Origin: Caulobacter sp. UNC358MFTsu5.1 | Lineage (GTDB): Bacteria; Pseudomonadota; Alphaproteobacteria; Caulobacterales; Caulobacteraceae | Reading direction: 5' to 3' | NCBI RefSeq assembly: GCF_000712075.1 | Contig: NZ_JONW01000002.1 | Coordinates: forward strand, 1-64,000 | Length of the DNA stretch: 64,000 nt | Part shown: one piece after another, positions 26,007 to 40,102 of the stretch | Layout of the letters: every line of letters begins with the position of its first letter | How positions within the stretch are numbered: the stretch's first letter is position 1 | Program-made: the position numbers and the translations under genes | Notes under the pieces: model-generated | The model's database searches: none | Told to the model about the DNA's origin: nothing | What the model saw: only the letters and a program-made list of their open reading frames with translations

Positions 26007-27232
26007 GATGTCGCTCCCCCAAGCCGATCCGAGCTAGACCGTTTCGACGCCGCCCACAACGCCGCCGTTGCCGCCTCCGCCGCCGCGCACTAGTTACGCT
26101 GCATGGCCGCTTCCGACATCGAACCCTTCCACGCTATCGCCATCAGCCGTCTGGCCCACCAGATGAAGGCGCAGGGCCAATCGATCATCCACATGGAGTT
26201 CGGCCAGCCGTCGACCGGCGCGCCCCAGGGGGCCATCGCCAAGGCCCACCACGTGCTGGACACCGACGGCATGGGCTATTGGGAAAGCCCGCTGCTGAAG
26301 GCGGCGATCGCCAGGCGCTACGCCGATCTCGACGGGGTGAGCGTCGATCCCGAGCGGATCATCCTGACCTGCGGGGCCTCGCCGGCCCTGGTGCTGGCCC
26401 TGGCCTCGAACTTCGCGCCCGGCGACCGGGTGGCCCTGGCTCGGCCCGGCTACGTGGCCTACCGCAACACGCTGAAGGCCCTGAACCTGGAGCCGGTCGA
26501 GATCGCCTGCGGGGCCGAGAGCCGCTTCCAGCTGACCGCCGCCCATCTGGCCGCGCTGGAGCCCGCTCCGGCCGGGGTGATCATCGCCAGCCCGGCCAAC
26601 CCGACCGGCACGATCATCCCCGCCGCCGAGCTGGAGGCCATCGCCGAGGTCTGCCGCGCGCGCGGGATCCGGGTCGTCTCCGACGAGATCTATCACGGCC
26701 TCAGCTACGGCGAGCCGGCCCGCTCGATGCTGGCCTTCGAGCCTGACGCCCTGATCGTCAACAGCTTCTCCAAGTACTTCAGCATGGCCGCCTGGCGGCT
26801 GGGCTGGGTGGTCGTGCCGCAGGACCAGGTCCAGCGGGCCCGGGCCTTCATGGGCAACCTGTTCCTGACCCCGCCGTCGCTGAGCCAGCACGCCGGCCTG
26901 GTGGCCATGGACTGCCTCGACGAACTGGAGGGCCACCTCGACGTCTACCGCGCCAACCGCGCCCTGCTGTTGGACGCCCTGCCGGCCCTGGGCCTGGGCT
27001 CGATCGCCCCGCCGGACGGGGCCTTCTACATCTACGCCGACATCGGCCACCTGACCGACGACAGCCTGGGCTTCTGCGAGCAGCTGCTGCGCGACACGGG
27101 CGTGGCCACCGCCCCCGGCGTCGACTTCGACCCGGTCGACGGCCGGCGGTTCATCCGCTTCAGCTTCGCGGTGTCGACCCCCGAGGTCGAGGAGGCTCTG
27201 CGGCGGATAACGCCGTGGTTCGCTTCGAAAAA

Positions 27233-29296
<2,064 letters not shown>

Positions 29297-29306
29297 ACTT
29301 GGACTG

Positions 29307-29423
29307 TCCCTCCCCCTTGTGGGGAGGGTGGCCCTGGCGGAGCCGGGGTCGGGTGGGGGCTGCTGAGTCAGCAGGCCCCACCCACCAGCTTCGCTGGTCC
29401 CCCCTCCCCACAAGGGGGAGGGA
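29307..29423. repeat. Inverted repeat, family E
   Basis: Arms TCCCTCCCCCTTGTGGGGAG / CTCCCCACAAGGGGGAGGGA, with an internal GCTGCTGAGTCAGCAGGC palindrome. A second copy is at 51048-51182. It lies 11 bp past the aldo/keto reductase stop. Confidence 0.8.
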
Positions 29424-29486
29424 AGGGCGCGGAGGGGGTAATCGGGGTATTGATCCCCGCCGCCGGGCGCCCCCACACTCGGCCCC

Positions 29487-30509
29487 ATGTCGCCAAATCC
29501 CCTTACCCGCCCCGACGCGATCGAGCTGGTCAAGCTGGGCAAGACCACGATCACCCTGGGCGGCGTGGCGGCTGCGATCGTCATCGTGGTGGCGTCGATC
29601 TACCTGTCGCGGCTGGTGACCTCGGGCTTGCGCCGGCTGCGCGAGCGGTCGGTGGGCGCGGCGCCGTCGCTGTACATCGTCGAGCGGCTCAGCACCTACG
29701 GCCTGCGGGTGATCGGCCTGTTGATGGCCCTGTCGGTGATGGGGGTGAATCTGACCTCCCTCGCCGTCTTCGCCGGCGCCCTGGGCGTGGGCGCGGGCCT
29801 GGGGCTGCAGGGGCTGGTCAAGGACTTCGCCTCGGGCATCTCGCTGATGTTCGAGCGCCTGGTGGCGGTGGGCGACTTCGTCGAGCTGCAGAACGGCGCG
29901 CGGGGCGTGGTGCACGAGATCGGCCCGCGCTCGACCCGCCTGCGCACCAACGACAGCACCGACGTGATCGTGCCCAACTCGGTGCTGGTCAACGAGCAGG
30001 TGATCAACTGGACCCTGCATCACACCAGCCGCCGCATCCGCGTGCCGTTCGTCACCGCCTTCGGGGTCGACAAGGAGAAGGTGCGCGAGGCGGTGCTGAA
30101 GGCGGCCCATTCGGTGTCGTTCACCGCGCCCGACGACGCCAACCGCAAGGCCCAGGTCTGGCTGGTGGGCTGGGGCGAGTCGACCCTGAAGTTCGAGCTG
30201 GTGGTCTGGCCCACGGTCGACTCGGTGCGCCGCCCGGCGGCGATCTTCGCGGCCTATACCTGGGCGATCGACGACGCCCTGCGCGGGGCCGGGATCGAGA
30301 TCCCGTTCCCGCAGCGCGACGTCCGTCTGCGCGGCGTGCTCGGCGAGGAGGGCGACGACGCCCGCGCCGCCCTGCGGCTGGAGCCCCGGGCCGGCCGCAA
30401 GGCCAAGGCCAAGGCCGCCCCCTCGCGGAACGACGCGGCCGAGGACCTCAAGCGCGAGGACCCCGAGGAGCCGCCGCTGCCGGCGCAGGGGCCGCCGGCG
30501 AAGGCCTAG
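29487..30509 (+). CDS. MscS-family mechanosensitive channel
   Basis: 340 residues with two to three N-terminal membrane helices and the pore-lining helix (VFAGALGVGAGLGLQGLVKDF, Gly/Ala-rich as in MscS TM3). The MscS beta domain follows (VGDFVEL...RSTRLRTNDSTDVIVPNS). It releases osmolytes on membrane tension. The C terminus (about 295-340) is a charged Lys/Glu/Pro tail not found in E. coli MscS. Its stop abuts the convergent small-protein stop with no gap. Confidence 0.9.
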   Translation: MSPNPLTRPDAIELVKLGKTTITLGGVAAAIVIVVASIYLSRLVTSGLRRLRERSVGAAPSLYIVERLSTYGLRVIGLLMALSVMGVNLTSLAVFAGALGVGAGLGLQGLVKDFASGISLMFERLVAVGDFVELQNGARGVVHEIGPRSTRLRTNDSTDVIVPNSVLVNEQVINWTLHHTSRRIRVPFVTAFGVDKEKVREAVLKAAHSVSFTAPDDANRKAQVWLVGWGESTLKFELVVWPTVDSVRRPAAIFAAYTWAIDDALRGAGIEIPFPQRDVRLRGVLGEEGDDARAALRLEPRAGRKAKAKAAPSRNDAAEDLKREDPEEPPLPAQGPPAKA

Positions 30510-30770
30510 TCAGGGCGTTCCGAACCCCGTGTAGGCGCGGTCGGTCTTGGAGCACGAGTCGAAGGCGATATCGTAAAGCCACCCCTTGTCCCTGCACATC
30601 CGACATGCCCCGCCCGGGCCCCGGCGCACCTGCGCGTCGGGATAGGCGCTGGCTTGTCTCGTCAACTGACCGCACGAGATTTCCCGGTGTGCAAACCACC
30701 CGCCCGTCGCCAGCAGAAGAGCGCCGGCGACGATCGAAACGGCAAGAAGGCGCGGCTTTCCGGCGAGCAT
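30510..30770 (-). CDS. Small exported or anchored Cys-containing protein
   Basis: 86 residues. An N-terminal hydrophobic segment (LLAVSIVAGALLLATGGWF) acts as signal or anchor, followed by a short domain with four Cys (ISCGQ, GGACRMCRDKG, FDSCSK). The CRMC pair could bind a metal or form disulfides. I recognise no family. It is convergent with the MscS gene, and its start lies 157 bp from the divergent HpcH/HpaI lyase gene. Confidence 0.6.
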   Translation of the reverse strand: MLAGKPRLLAVSIVAGALLLATGGWFAHREISCGQLTRQASAYPDAQVRRGPGGACRMCRDKGWLYDIAFDSCSKTDRAYTGFGTP

Positions 30771-30880
30771 TCGGGCAACTTAGCCGTTTGGTCGCGGTTA
30801 TCCACCGTCGCGCTTTCCTAGGACTGCGCCTTTCCGCTGACGCATGCGTCAGCCTTGACCCCGCTCGCCCCTCGCCGCAC

Positions 30881-30904
30881 CTTATCTCGCAACTGCGAAA
30901 TAAG
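30881..30904. promoter_or_regulatory. Inverted repeat before the HpcH/HpaI lyase gene
   Basis: CTTAT-c-TCGC-AACT-GCGA-a-ATAAG: 9 of 10 arm positions pair. It ends 23 bp before the ATG, so a bound repressor or a hairpin would block expression. The factor is unknown. Confidence 0.5.
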
Positions 30905-30927
30905 CAGAGACCAGGGACGCGCGCGCC

Positions 30928-31977
30928 ATGAAGACCCCCCGAGGCTTTTTCAAACCCCTGGCGATCGGCGCGCCCACGCCCTGGCGCGAGCCGCCGGCCC
31001 GGGTCGAGCGCATGATCCATTTCGTGCCGCCGCACCTGGACAAGGTCCGCGCCAAGGTCCCCGAGATCGCCTCGACCGTCGACGTCATCCTGGCCAATCT
31101 GGAGGACGCCATCCCCGCCGACGCCAAGGGCGCGGCCCTGGCCGGCGCGATCGCCATGGCCCGCGAGACCGACTTCAAGGCGCTGGGGGTGGGCCTGTGG
31201 GTGCGGATCAACTGCCTGAACTCGCCCTGGCACCTGGACGAGGTCTCGACCCTGGTCGAGAAGGCCGGCGACCGCATCGACGTGATCATGGTCCCCAAGG
31301 TCGAGGGACCGTGGGACATCTTCTACATGGACCAGCTGCTGGCCTCGCTGGAGGCCAAGCACGGGGTGACCCGGCCGATCCTGCTGCACGCCATCCTCGA
31401 GACCGCCGAGGGGGTGATGAACGTCGAACAGATCGCCGGGGCCAGCCCGCGCATGCAGGGCATCAGCCTGGGCCCGGCCGACCTGGCCGCCAGCCGCGCC
31501 ATGAAGACCACCCGGGTCGGCGGCGGCCATCCCGGCTACCGCGTGATCGAGGACCCGCACGCGGAGGGCTCTCCGCGCGTCTCGGTGCAGCAGGACCTGT
31601 GGCACTACACCTTCGCCAAGATGGTCGACGCCTGCGCGGCCCACGGCATCAAGCCGTTCTACGGCCCGTTCGGGGCCATCGACGACCCGGTCGCCTGCGA
31701 GCAGCAGTTCCGCAACGCCTTCCTGATGGGCTGCGCGGGCGCCTGGAGCCTGCACCCCAGCCAGATCGAGATCGCCAAGCGCGTCTTCTCGCCCGCCCCC
31801 GACGAGGTGGCCTTCGCCAAGCGCATCCTCGAAGCCATGCCCGACGGCACGGGCGTGGCCATGCTGGACGGCAAGATGCAGGACGACGCCACTTGGAAGC
31901 AGGCCAAGGTCATGGTCGATTGCGCGCGCCAGATCGCGGCGAAGGACGCGGAGTACGCGGGACTCTATGGATTCTGA
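30928..31977 (+). CDS. HpcH/HpaI aldolase / citrate lyase family (malyl-CoA lyase-like)
   Basis: 349 residues with the CitE/HpcH TIM barrel: [31 protein letters not shown] (metal-binding Glu/Asp), VWVRIN-type [32 protein letters not shown] and [13 protein letters not shown]. Length and the [19 protein letters not shown] block match L-malyl-CoA/beta-methylmalyl-CoA lyases, which split malyl-CoA to acetyl-CoA and glyoxylate. No pathway partners are nearby to confirm this. The palindrome at 30881 suggests repression. Confidence 0.83.
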   Translation: MKTPRGFFKPLAIGAPTPWREPPARVERMIHFVPPHLDKVRAKVPEIASTVDVILANLEDAIPADAKGAALAGAIAMARETDFKALGVGLWVRINCLNSPWHLDEVSTLVEKAGDRIDVIMVPKVEGPWDIFYMDQLLASLEAKHGVTRPILLHAILETAEGVMNVEQIAGASPRMQGISLGPADLAASRAMKTTRVGGGHPGYRVIEDPHAEGSPRVSVQQDLWHYTFAKMVDACAAHGIKPFYGPFGAIDDPVACEQQFRNAFLMGCAGAWSLHPSQIEIAKRVFSPAPDEVAFAKRILEAMPDGTGVAMLDGKMQDDATWKQAKVMVDCARQIAAKDAEYAGLYGF

Positions 31978-32335
31978 TCAAGACGCGTCCCGCCAGGGTC
32001 CGTTGCGCCGGTTGCATGCGCGCGGGCTCGAAGGCGGCGAATGGTTCGCGCTGTTCTTCGCCGGCGGGCTGTTCGCGGGACCCACCGGCTACAATCTCGC
32101 CCAGCTCCTGCTGCATGGCCGGCTCTACGTCATCGTGCGGCACGCCGACAACTACTGGGCCTATTGGCGCACCGATGCGGGCGCCATCCTCGAGCACGGT
32201 CTCTGGACGGCGATCATCTTCGCCTTCAGCGGCTTGGCCCTCGCCACGGCCTTGATCTATCCGGTCCTGATCCTGCTGTGGGGAAGAACGACGCCCGGCT
32301 ATGTCCGGCTGCCGCCCCTGAGCATCAAGGACTAG
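31967..32335 (+). CDS. Small membrane protein, function unknown
   Basis: 122 residues with two hydrophobic segments ([48 protein letters not shown]). No family is recognised. Its ATG lies inside the last codons of the lyase gene (11-nt overlap, different frame), which suggests translational coupling. Frame length and hydrophobic pattern support a real gene. Confidence 0.65.
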   Translation: MDSDQDASRQGPLRRLHARGLEGGEWFALFFAGGLFAGPTGYNLAQLLLHGRLYVIVRHADNYWAYWRTDAGAILEHGLWTAIIFAFSGLALATALIYPVLILLWGRTTPGYVRLPPLSIKD

Positions 32336-32351
32336 CCTCCGGAACCCCGGC

Positions 32352-32768
32352 CTATCCCACCCGCGTCTCCACCTTCGACCCCGCCACCAGCATCTTGTGG
32401 ATCGGACACGCCTCGGCGATCTCCATCAGCCGGGCGCGCTGGGCTTCGTCCAGGTCGCCGCCCAGGGTGATCACGCGCGAGAAGACGTCGGCCGGCAGCC
32501 AGCCCGGCTCGCGCCGCCAGGTGACCTCCACATGCACCGCGCCGAGGGGCCAGGCCTTGCGCTTGGCGTAGAGCCGCAGGGTCTGGGTGGTGCAGGCCGC
32601 CAGGCCGGCGGCGACCAGGTCGTGGGGATTGGGACCGACATCCAGCCCGCCGTCGGCCGGCGTCAGGTCGCCCGTGAAGCGGACGGGACCGGCGGTGACT
32701 AGGATCTGCACGCCGCCGTGGCCGCTGTCGTCGGCGATGGCGGAGGGGCGGGCGGGGGCGTCGGTCAT
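32352..32768 (-). CDS. OsmC/Ohr-family peroxiredoxin-like protein
   Basis: 138 residues of the OsmC fold with both redox cysteines (Cys59 in AACTTQT; Cys121 in EACPIHKML). Such proteins reduce organic hydroperoxides. The subfamily is the general OsmC type (DLTPADGGLDVGPNPHDLVAAGLA), not the Ohr signature. A 10-bp palindrome AGTCCGGACT lies at 32789-32798, 20 bp upstream of the start; whether it is an operator is unknown. Confidence 0.9.
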   Translation of the reverse strand: MTDAPARPSAIADDSGHGGVQILVTAGPVRFTGDLTPADGGLDVGPNPHDLVAAGLAACTTQTLRLYAKRKAWPLGAVHVEVTWRREPGWLPADVFSRVITLGGDLDEAQRARLMEIAEACPIHKMLVAGSKVETRVG

Positions 32769-32837
32769 GGGGCGGACTCCGAGAGGCGAGTCCGGACTAT
32801 AGCGCGCGCGAACGGCGGCGCTTGAAGCTTCGTACGA

Positions 32838-33038
32838 TCAGGCCGCGGCCACGTGGTGCGAGGTCACTTCGAACAGGCGCGTGGCGCCGCGCCAGACCTC
32901 GACGGTGTCGCAGCCGCGATGGACGCCGACCAGCGCTTCGGCGCGACGGCGGGCGGCTTGGTCGTCCTGGCAAGGGGTGACGTCGAAACGCGGCACCGAG
33001 CCGTCCGACTCGACACAGAAGAAGGTGAACACCTGCAT
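32838..33038 (-). CDS. Small conserved protein, paralogue of the 680-874 gene
   Basis: 66 residues, MQVFTFFCVESDG..., ending in VEVWRGATRLFEVTSHHVAAA. It aligns over its whole length with the 64-residue protein at 680-874 (FTF/YTF start, DG turn, central Ala/Arg helix, CDTVEVW / CARIEVW, RLFEV). The start at 33038 is preferred to 33056 because GGA lies 7-8 nt upstream. The function is unknown. Its compact beta-alpha-beta pattern suggests a small folded domain, not a peptide. Confidence 0.75.
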   Translation of the reverse strand: MQVFTFFCVESDGSVPRFDVTPCQDDQAARRRAEALVGVHRGCDTVEVWRGATRLFEVTSHHVAAA

Positions 33039-36126
<3,088 letters not shown>

Positions 36127-36441
36127 GCTCGCGAGCCCCCCCTTTCAATCGTCATTCCGGGCCTTGTGCCCGGAACCCCTCTGTCCGCCGCAGGTGCGGA
36201 TGTGTGGCGCGCCTGCGCGCCAAGGCGCTTCACGTGCGAGCTGAACAAGGGGTCCCGGGCACAAGGCCCGGGATGACGGTTTTGGGTGGGGTAAGGGCGT
36301 TTGGGCAGTCACGGTAAACACCCCGGCAAACACTGTGACAGCACCGCGAAGTTTTCGTGAAATAGCAGCGCTTCAGGACCAGGATTAGCCAGTCGTTAGG
36401 CCAGAAATGGTCCATCCGGCCCCGAGTAATTGGGGTCTTAC
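36127..36441. other. Intergenic region with repeat A and GGDEF-EAL promoter
   Basis: 315 bp without a gene. The left half is a family A repeat. The right half (36280-36441) must hold the GGDEF-EAL promoter; it is AT-richer, but no sigma consensus is clear. Confidence 0.5.
36150..36278. repeat. Inverted repeat, family A
   Basis: CGTCATTCCGGGCCTTGTGC...GCACAAGGCCCGGGATGACG, one mismatch between arms. It is partner to 1242-1354, sharing also the interior TCCGCCGCAGGTGCGG in inverted orientation. Confidence 0.8.
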
Positions 36442-38688
36442 ATGTTCACGTTGCGAGACACGGTTTCGTCGCTGGCGCCGGCCCGGGCCGACGACCTGGG
36501 CAAGACGCTGTACGAGCGTTTCCGCGAAGAACCCGACACCCTGATCGTGCCCGTGCTGGACGCCGACGACCGGCCGATCGGCCTGGTCGAGCGCAACGCC
36601 TTCTTCCTGCGCATGGCCGCCGAGTACGGCCGCGCCCTCTACGCCCTGCGGCCGATCTCGGTGCTGATGGACAACGACCCGCTGGTGGTCGAGGCCGATG
36701 TCGAGCTGGCGGCCTTCACCAGCGACAGCCTGTCGTATCGCGCCTCGGACCTGCTGCGCGGCTTCATCGTCACCGACGGCGGGCGCTATATCGGGGTCGG
36801 CACGGTGCTGGGCCTGCTGCAGGCGGCCAACGAGACCAACCGCCGGGGCGTCGAGGCCCTGGCCTCCGCCAAGGCCGATCAGGAACGCGCCCACACCTTC
36901 ATGACCGCCGTGGTCGAGGCCATCCCCTCGATGGTGTTCGTCAAGCGGGCCGACGACCATTCCTACGTGCTGCTGAACCGGGCCGGCGAGAAGATCCTGG
37001 GCCACGCCCGCGCCGACATGATCGGCCGCACCGACGCCGACTTCTATCCGCCCGAACAGGCCGCCATCTATCGCCAGCGCGACGCCGAGGTCGCCGCCTC
37101 GGGCGAGGTGCGGGTGATCGAGGAGGACCTGGTGCCGCGCAAGGACGGAAGCACGGCCCTGCTGCGCACCAAGAAGATCGCCATCCCCGGCCCGGACGGC
37201 GCGGCCGAGTACATCCTGGCGGTCTCGGAAGACATCGCCGAGCGCAAGCGGGCCGAGGCCCAGATCGCCCGCCTGGCCCACTATGATCCGCTCACGGACC
37301 TTCCCAACCGCCTGCTGTTCCAGAAGGACCTGTCGGCCGCCCTGTCGCGCGCCGCGCGGCGCGAGGACCTGGTGGCGGTGCACTGCATCGACCTGGACCG
37401 CTTCAAGACCGTCAACGACACCCTGGGCCATCCGATCGGCGACGCCCTGCTGAAGACCGCCGCCGAGCGCCTGCGGGCCTGCGTGCGCGAGGGCGACACC
37501 GTCGCGCGCCTGGGCGGCGACGAGTTCGCGGTGGTCCAGTGCGGCCTGACCGACCTCTCCGGCGCCACCCGCCTGGCCGGCCGCATCGTCGAGGCCCTGG
37601 CCGAGACCTTCGAGCTGCAGGGCCACCAGGTGATGATCGGCGGCAGCGTCGGGGTGGCCGTGTCGCCCAACGACGGGTCCGACAGCGACGAGCTGCTGAA
37701 GAAGGCCGACATGGCCCTCTACCGCGCCAAGGCCGACGGCAAGGGCGCCTTCCACTTCTTCGAGCGCGCCATGGACGAGGCCCTGCAGGCCCGCCGGGCC
37801 CTGGAGCTGGACCTGCGCCTGGCCCTGGCCGAGGGCCAGTTCGAGCTGCACTACCAGCCGCTGTTCAACCTGGGCGCCGACAGGGTGACGGGCTGCGAGG
37901 CCCTGCTGCGCTGGCGCCATCCCGTGCGGGGCATGGTCTCGCCGGCCGACTTCATCCCGCTGGCCGAGGAGATCGGCCTGATCAACAGCCTGGGCGAATG
38001 GGTTCTGCGCGAGGCCTGCCGCGAGGCGGCCGGCTGGCCCGAGCACGTGCGCCTGGCCGTGAACCTGTCGCCCGCCCAGTTCCGCGACAAGCACCTGGTG
38101 ACCACCGTGGTCTCGGCCCTGGCGGCCTCGGGCCTGGCCGCCGAGCGGCTGGAGCTGGAGATCACCGAGTCGGTGCTGCTGCAGGACACCGCCGGCAACA
38201 TGTCGATCCTGCACGACCTGAAGGCCCTGGGCGTGCGCATCTCGATGGACGACTTCGGCACCGGCTATTCGTCGCTGAGCTATCTGCGCAGCTTCCCGTT
38301 CGACAAGATCAAGATCGACCAGACCTTCGTGCGCGATATCCTCGACGACGCCGACGCCCTGGCGATCATCAAGGCCGTGCTGGACCTGGGCGCCAGCCTG
38401 GGCATCACCACCACGGCCGAGGGCGTGGAGTCCGAGGAGCAGCTGGACGAACTGCGCCGCCAGGGCTGCGGCGAGATCCAGGGCTACTTCATCAGCCGGC
38501 CCAAGCCGGCGGCCGAGATCGCGGCGATGCTGGGCGTCACCGTCAAGGGCGGCGACAAGGCGCCCGTGATCACCTTCTCCCAACCTTCGGAAACTTTCTC
38601 CCATGCGGAGAAGGAGGGGCCCGCGCCGCAGGCGTGGGAGGATGAGGGGGTTCCGAGTCCGACGGCGCGCCGGCAGGGCCGCGAGTGA
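36442..38688 (+). CDS. CBS-PAS-GGDEF-EAL cyclic-di-GMP signalling protein
   Basis: 748 residues: an N-terminal CBS-like pair (about 25-130: LIVPVLDADDRPIGLVERN...), PAS (about 150-275), GGDEF (358-362, LGGDEFAV, with an REGD inhibitory site five residues before) and EAL (486-488, EALLRWRHP) with downstream NLSP, ITES, DDFGTGYSSLSYL and EGVESEEQL. Both active-site sets look intact, so it may both make and hydrolyse c-di-GMP. There is no membrane helix. The last 40 residues (after about 708, SHAEKEGPAPQAWEDEG...) and the stop are encoded by a family D repeat. Confidence 0.93.
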   Translation: MFTLRDTVSSLAPARADDLGKTLYERFREEPDTLIVPVLDADDRPIGLVERNAFFLRMAAEYGRALYALRPISVLMDNDPLVVEADVELAAFTSDSLSYRASDLLRGFIVTDGGRYIGVGTVLGLLQAANETNRRGVEALASAKADQERAHTFMTAVVEAIPSMVFVKRADDHSYVLLNRAGEKILGHARADMIGRTDADFYPPEQAAIYRQRDAEVAASGEVRVIEEDLVPRKDGSTALLRTKKIAIPGPDGAAEYILAVSEDIAERKRAEAQIARLAHYDPLTDLPNRLLFQKDLSAALSRAARREDLVAVHCIDLDRFKTVNDTLGHPIGDALLKTAAERLRACVREGDTVARLGGDEFAVVQCGLTDLSGATRLAGRIVEALAETFELQGHQVMIGGSVGVAVSPNDGSDSDELLKKADMALYRAKADGKGAFHFFERAMDEALQARRALELDLRLALAEGQFELHYQPLFNLGADRVTGCEALLRWRHPVRGMVSPADFIPLAEEIGLINSLGEWVLREACREAAGWPEHVRLAVNLSPAQFRDKHLVTTVVSALAASGLAAERLELEITESVLLQDTAGNMSILHDLKALGVRISMDDFGTGYSSLSYLRSFPFDKIKIDQTFVRDILDDADALAIIKAVLDLGASLGITTTAEGVESEEQLDELRRQGCGEIQGYFISRPKPAAEIAAMLGVTVKGGDKAPVITFSQPSETFSHAEKEGPAPQAWEDEGVPSPTARRQGRE
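38594..38680. repeat. Half copy of family D inside a gene 3' end
   Basis: CTTTCTCCC-ATG-CGGAGAAGGAG, then GTGGGAGGATGAGGGGGTTCC and the core GGCGCGCCGGCAGGG. It encodes the C-terminal tail of the GGDEF-EAL protein. Confidence 0.7.
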
Positions 38689-38765
38689 AGCCGGAGGGGG
38701 TTATCCCCGTCTTCGATCGCCAAGCCCCCTAGGCGCCCGCCGCGATCTTCGCCACACACCGGCCC

Positions 38766-39206
38766 ATGCGCATGGTCGGCTATCTCAGAGTTCCGCCCGT
38801 CAGGGGCGTGGTGATCGACGGGCCGTCGTCGCAGCGGCTGTTCGAGGCCGGCTGCGACCAGCTGTTCCACGACCGCTGCTACGGCCTGGCGGTGCACAAG
38901 CCCGGCCTGGACCAGGCCCTGGCCGTGCTGAAGCCCGGCGACGTGCTGGTCGTGATCAACCTGCACGCCTTCGCCGCCCATTTGGTCGACCTGCTGGAGG
39001 TGCTGTCCCGGTTCGAGGCGGCCGGCGTCCACCTGCTGACCCTGGCCGAGGGCATCGACACCCGCGCACCCGGCGGCTTCTTCACCGCCTGCGCCCAACT
39101 GGCCGCCTTCCACGACCAGCGGAGGGCCGTGCGGACCATGGAGGAGAAGATCGTGCGGGAAGGGCCGCGGCGATCGGAAGCGACGGGCGCGGCGGAGGAA
39201 GCCTGA
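38766..39206 (+). CDS. Pseudo-resolvase: inactive serine-recombinase-like protein
   Basis: 146 residues that align along the whole catalytic domain of serine resolvases: GYLRVPPVRG (for YxRVS), FEAGCDQLFHDR, KPGLDQALAVLKPGDVLVV, LLEVLSRFEAAGVHLLTLAEGIDT and AAFHDQRR. The catalytic Ser is Pro10. The LDRLGR block has become NLHAFAAH, losing the Asp67, Arg68 and Arg71 equivalents, and no DNA-binding helix-turn-helix follows. It cannot recombine DNA by the known mechanism. The frame is intact, so it may be domesticated, for example as a dimerisation or regulatory module. Confidence 0.82.
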   Translation: MRMVGYLRVPPVRGVVIDGPSSQRLFEAGCDQLFHDRCYGLAVHKPGLDQALAVLKPGDVLVVINLHAFAAHLVDLLEVLSRFEAAGVHLLTLAEGIDTRAPGGFFTACAQLAAFHDQRRAVRTMEEKIVREGPRRSEATGAAEEA

Positions 39207-39231
39207 AGCGGGCCGCCTCCGCGCCGGCCGG

Positions 39232-39987
39232 CTAGACCTGGGCCAGGCCGCCGTCCACGGCCAGTTCCGAGCCCGCCATGAAGGCCGAGTCGTCCGAGGC
39301 CAGGAACAGCACCGCCTTGGCGATCTCGCTCGGCGCGGCGACCCGACCGATCGGCGTCTGGCCCGCCAGGTGGTCCAGCAGGGACTGCTGCTGGGCGGGG
39401 TCTGAGCCGGCCAATTCGACCAGGCCCGGCGTCTTGACCGGGCCGGGGCTGACGACATTGACCCGGATGCCGCGATCCTTGAGGTCGAGGGTCCAGCTGC
39501 GGGCCAGGTTGCGCACCGCCGCCTTCGAGGCGCTGTACACGCTGAAGGCCGCCGTGCCGGTGCTGGCCGTGGTCGAGCCCGTCAGGATCACGCTGGCGCC
39601 GTCGCGCAGCAGCGGCAGGGCCTTCTGCACCGTGAAGATCACGCCCTTCACGTTACGGCCGAAGATGTCATCGTAGTGTTCCTCGGTGATCGCGCCCAGG
39701 GGCAGCATGTCGCCGCCGCCGGCGTTGGCGAACAGGGCGTCGATCTGGGCGTGGCGCTGCTGGACGGCGTCGTACAGCCGGTCGATGTCGGCCAGCTTCG
39801 ACATGTCGGCCTGGACGCCCACCGTCTTGCCGCCGATCGCCTTCACAGCCGCGTCCAGCTCGGCCTGGCGGCGGCCGGCGATGAACACCGCGGCCCCTTC
39901 GGCCGCGAACTGGCGGGCGGTCTCCAGGCCGATCCCGCTGGTGCCGCCGGTCACCACCACCACCTTGTTTTCGAACTTGCCGCTCAT
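39232..39987 (-). CDS. Short-chain dehydrogenase/reductase
   Basis: 251 residues, a classical [15 protein letters not shown] (cofactor), NAGGGD, a catalytic Ser in LTGSTTAS, Tyr/Lys in YSASKAAV, and SPGPVKTPG. The GRRQAE segment after beta-2 suggests NADPH preference. The substrate is unknown. AAGGAGA 7-10 nt upstream sets the start at 39987 rather than 40104. It is divergent from a LysR-type regulator that probably controls it, with two palindromes in the gap. Confidence 0.92.
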   Translation of the reverse strand: MSGKFENKVVVVTGGTSGIGLETARQFAAEGAAVFIAGRRQAELDAAVKAIGGKTVGVQADMSKLADIDRLYDAVQQRHAQIDALFANAGGGDMLPLGAITEEHYDDIFGRNVKGVIFTVQKALPLLRDGASVILTGSTTASTGTAAFSVYSASKAAVRNLARSWTLDLKDRGIRVNVVSPGPVKTPGLVELAGSDPAQQQSLLDHLAGQTPIGRVAAPSEIAKAVLFLASDDSAFMAGSELAVDGGLAQV

Positions 39988-40004
39988 CTGAAACTCTCCT
40001 TGGT

Positions 40005-40021
40005 CGACGAACCGTTCGTCG
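40005..40021. promoter_or_regulatory. Palindrome at the SDR promoter
   Basis: CGACGAAC-C-GTTCGTCG with perfect 8-bp arms, 17 bp upstream of the SDR start codon, placing it in the leader or core promoter. Confidence 0.55.
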
Positions 40022-40080
40022 TGACGGGAGAGATGCATCTGGAACGATGAGACGAGTAGTCGGCCTCTGTGATACTTAGT

Positions 40081-40096
40081 GTCCCAAATTTGGGAC
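40081..40096. promoter_or_regulatory. Palindrome before the LysR gene
   Basis: GTCCCAAATTTGGGAC, a perfect 16-bp palindrome 6 bp before the LysR ATG. It contains no ideal T-N11-A box, but its place suits autorepression. Confidence 0.6.
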
Positions 40097-40102
40097 GATC
40101 GC

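Noticed and set aside
36325..36350. TGTCACA on the minus strand (ECF41-like -35)
   Set aside because: No CGTC at 15-17 nt spacing and no gene downstream in that direction.
36385..36399. CtrA-like TTAG-N7-TTAG before the GGDEF-EAL gene
   Set aside because: Both half-sites deviate from TTAA, so chance is a sufficient explanation.
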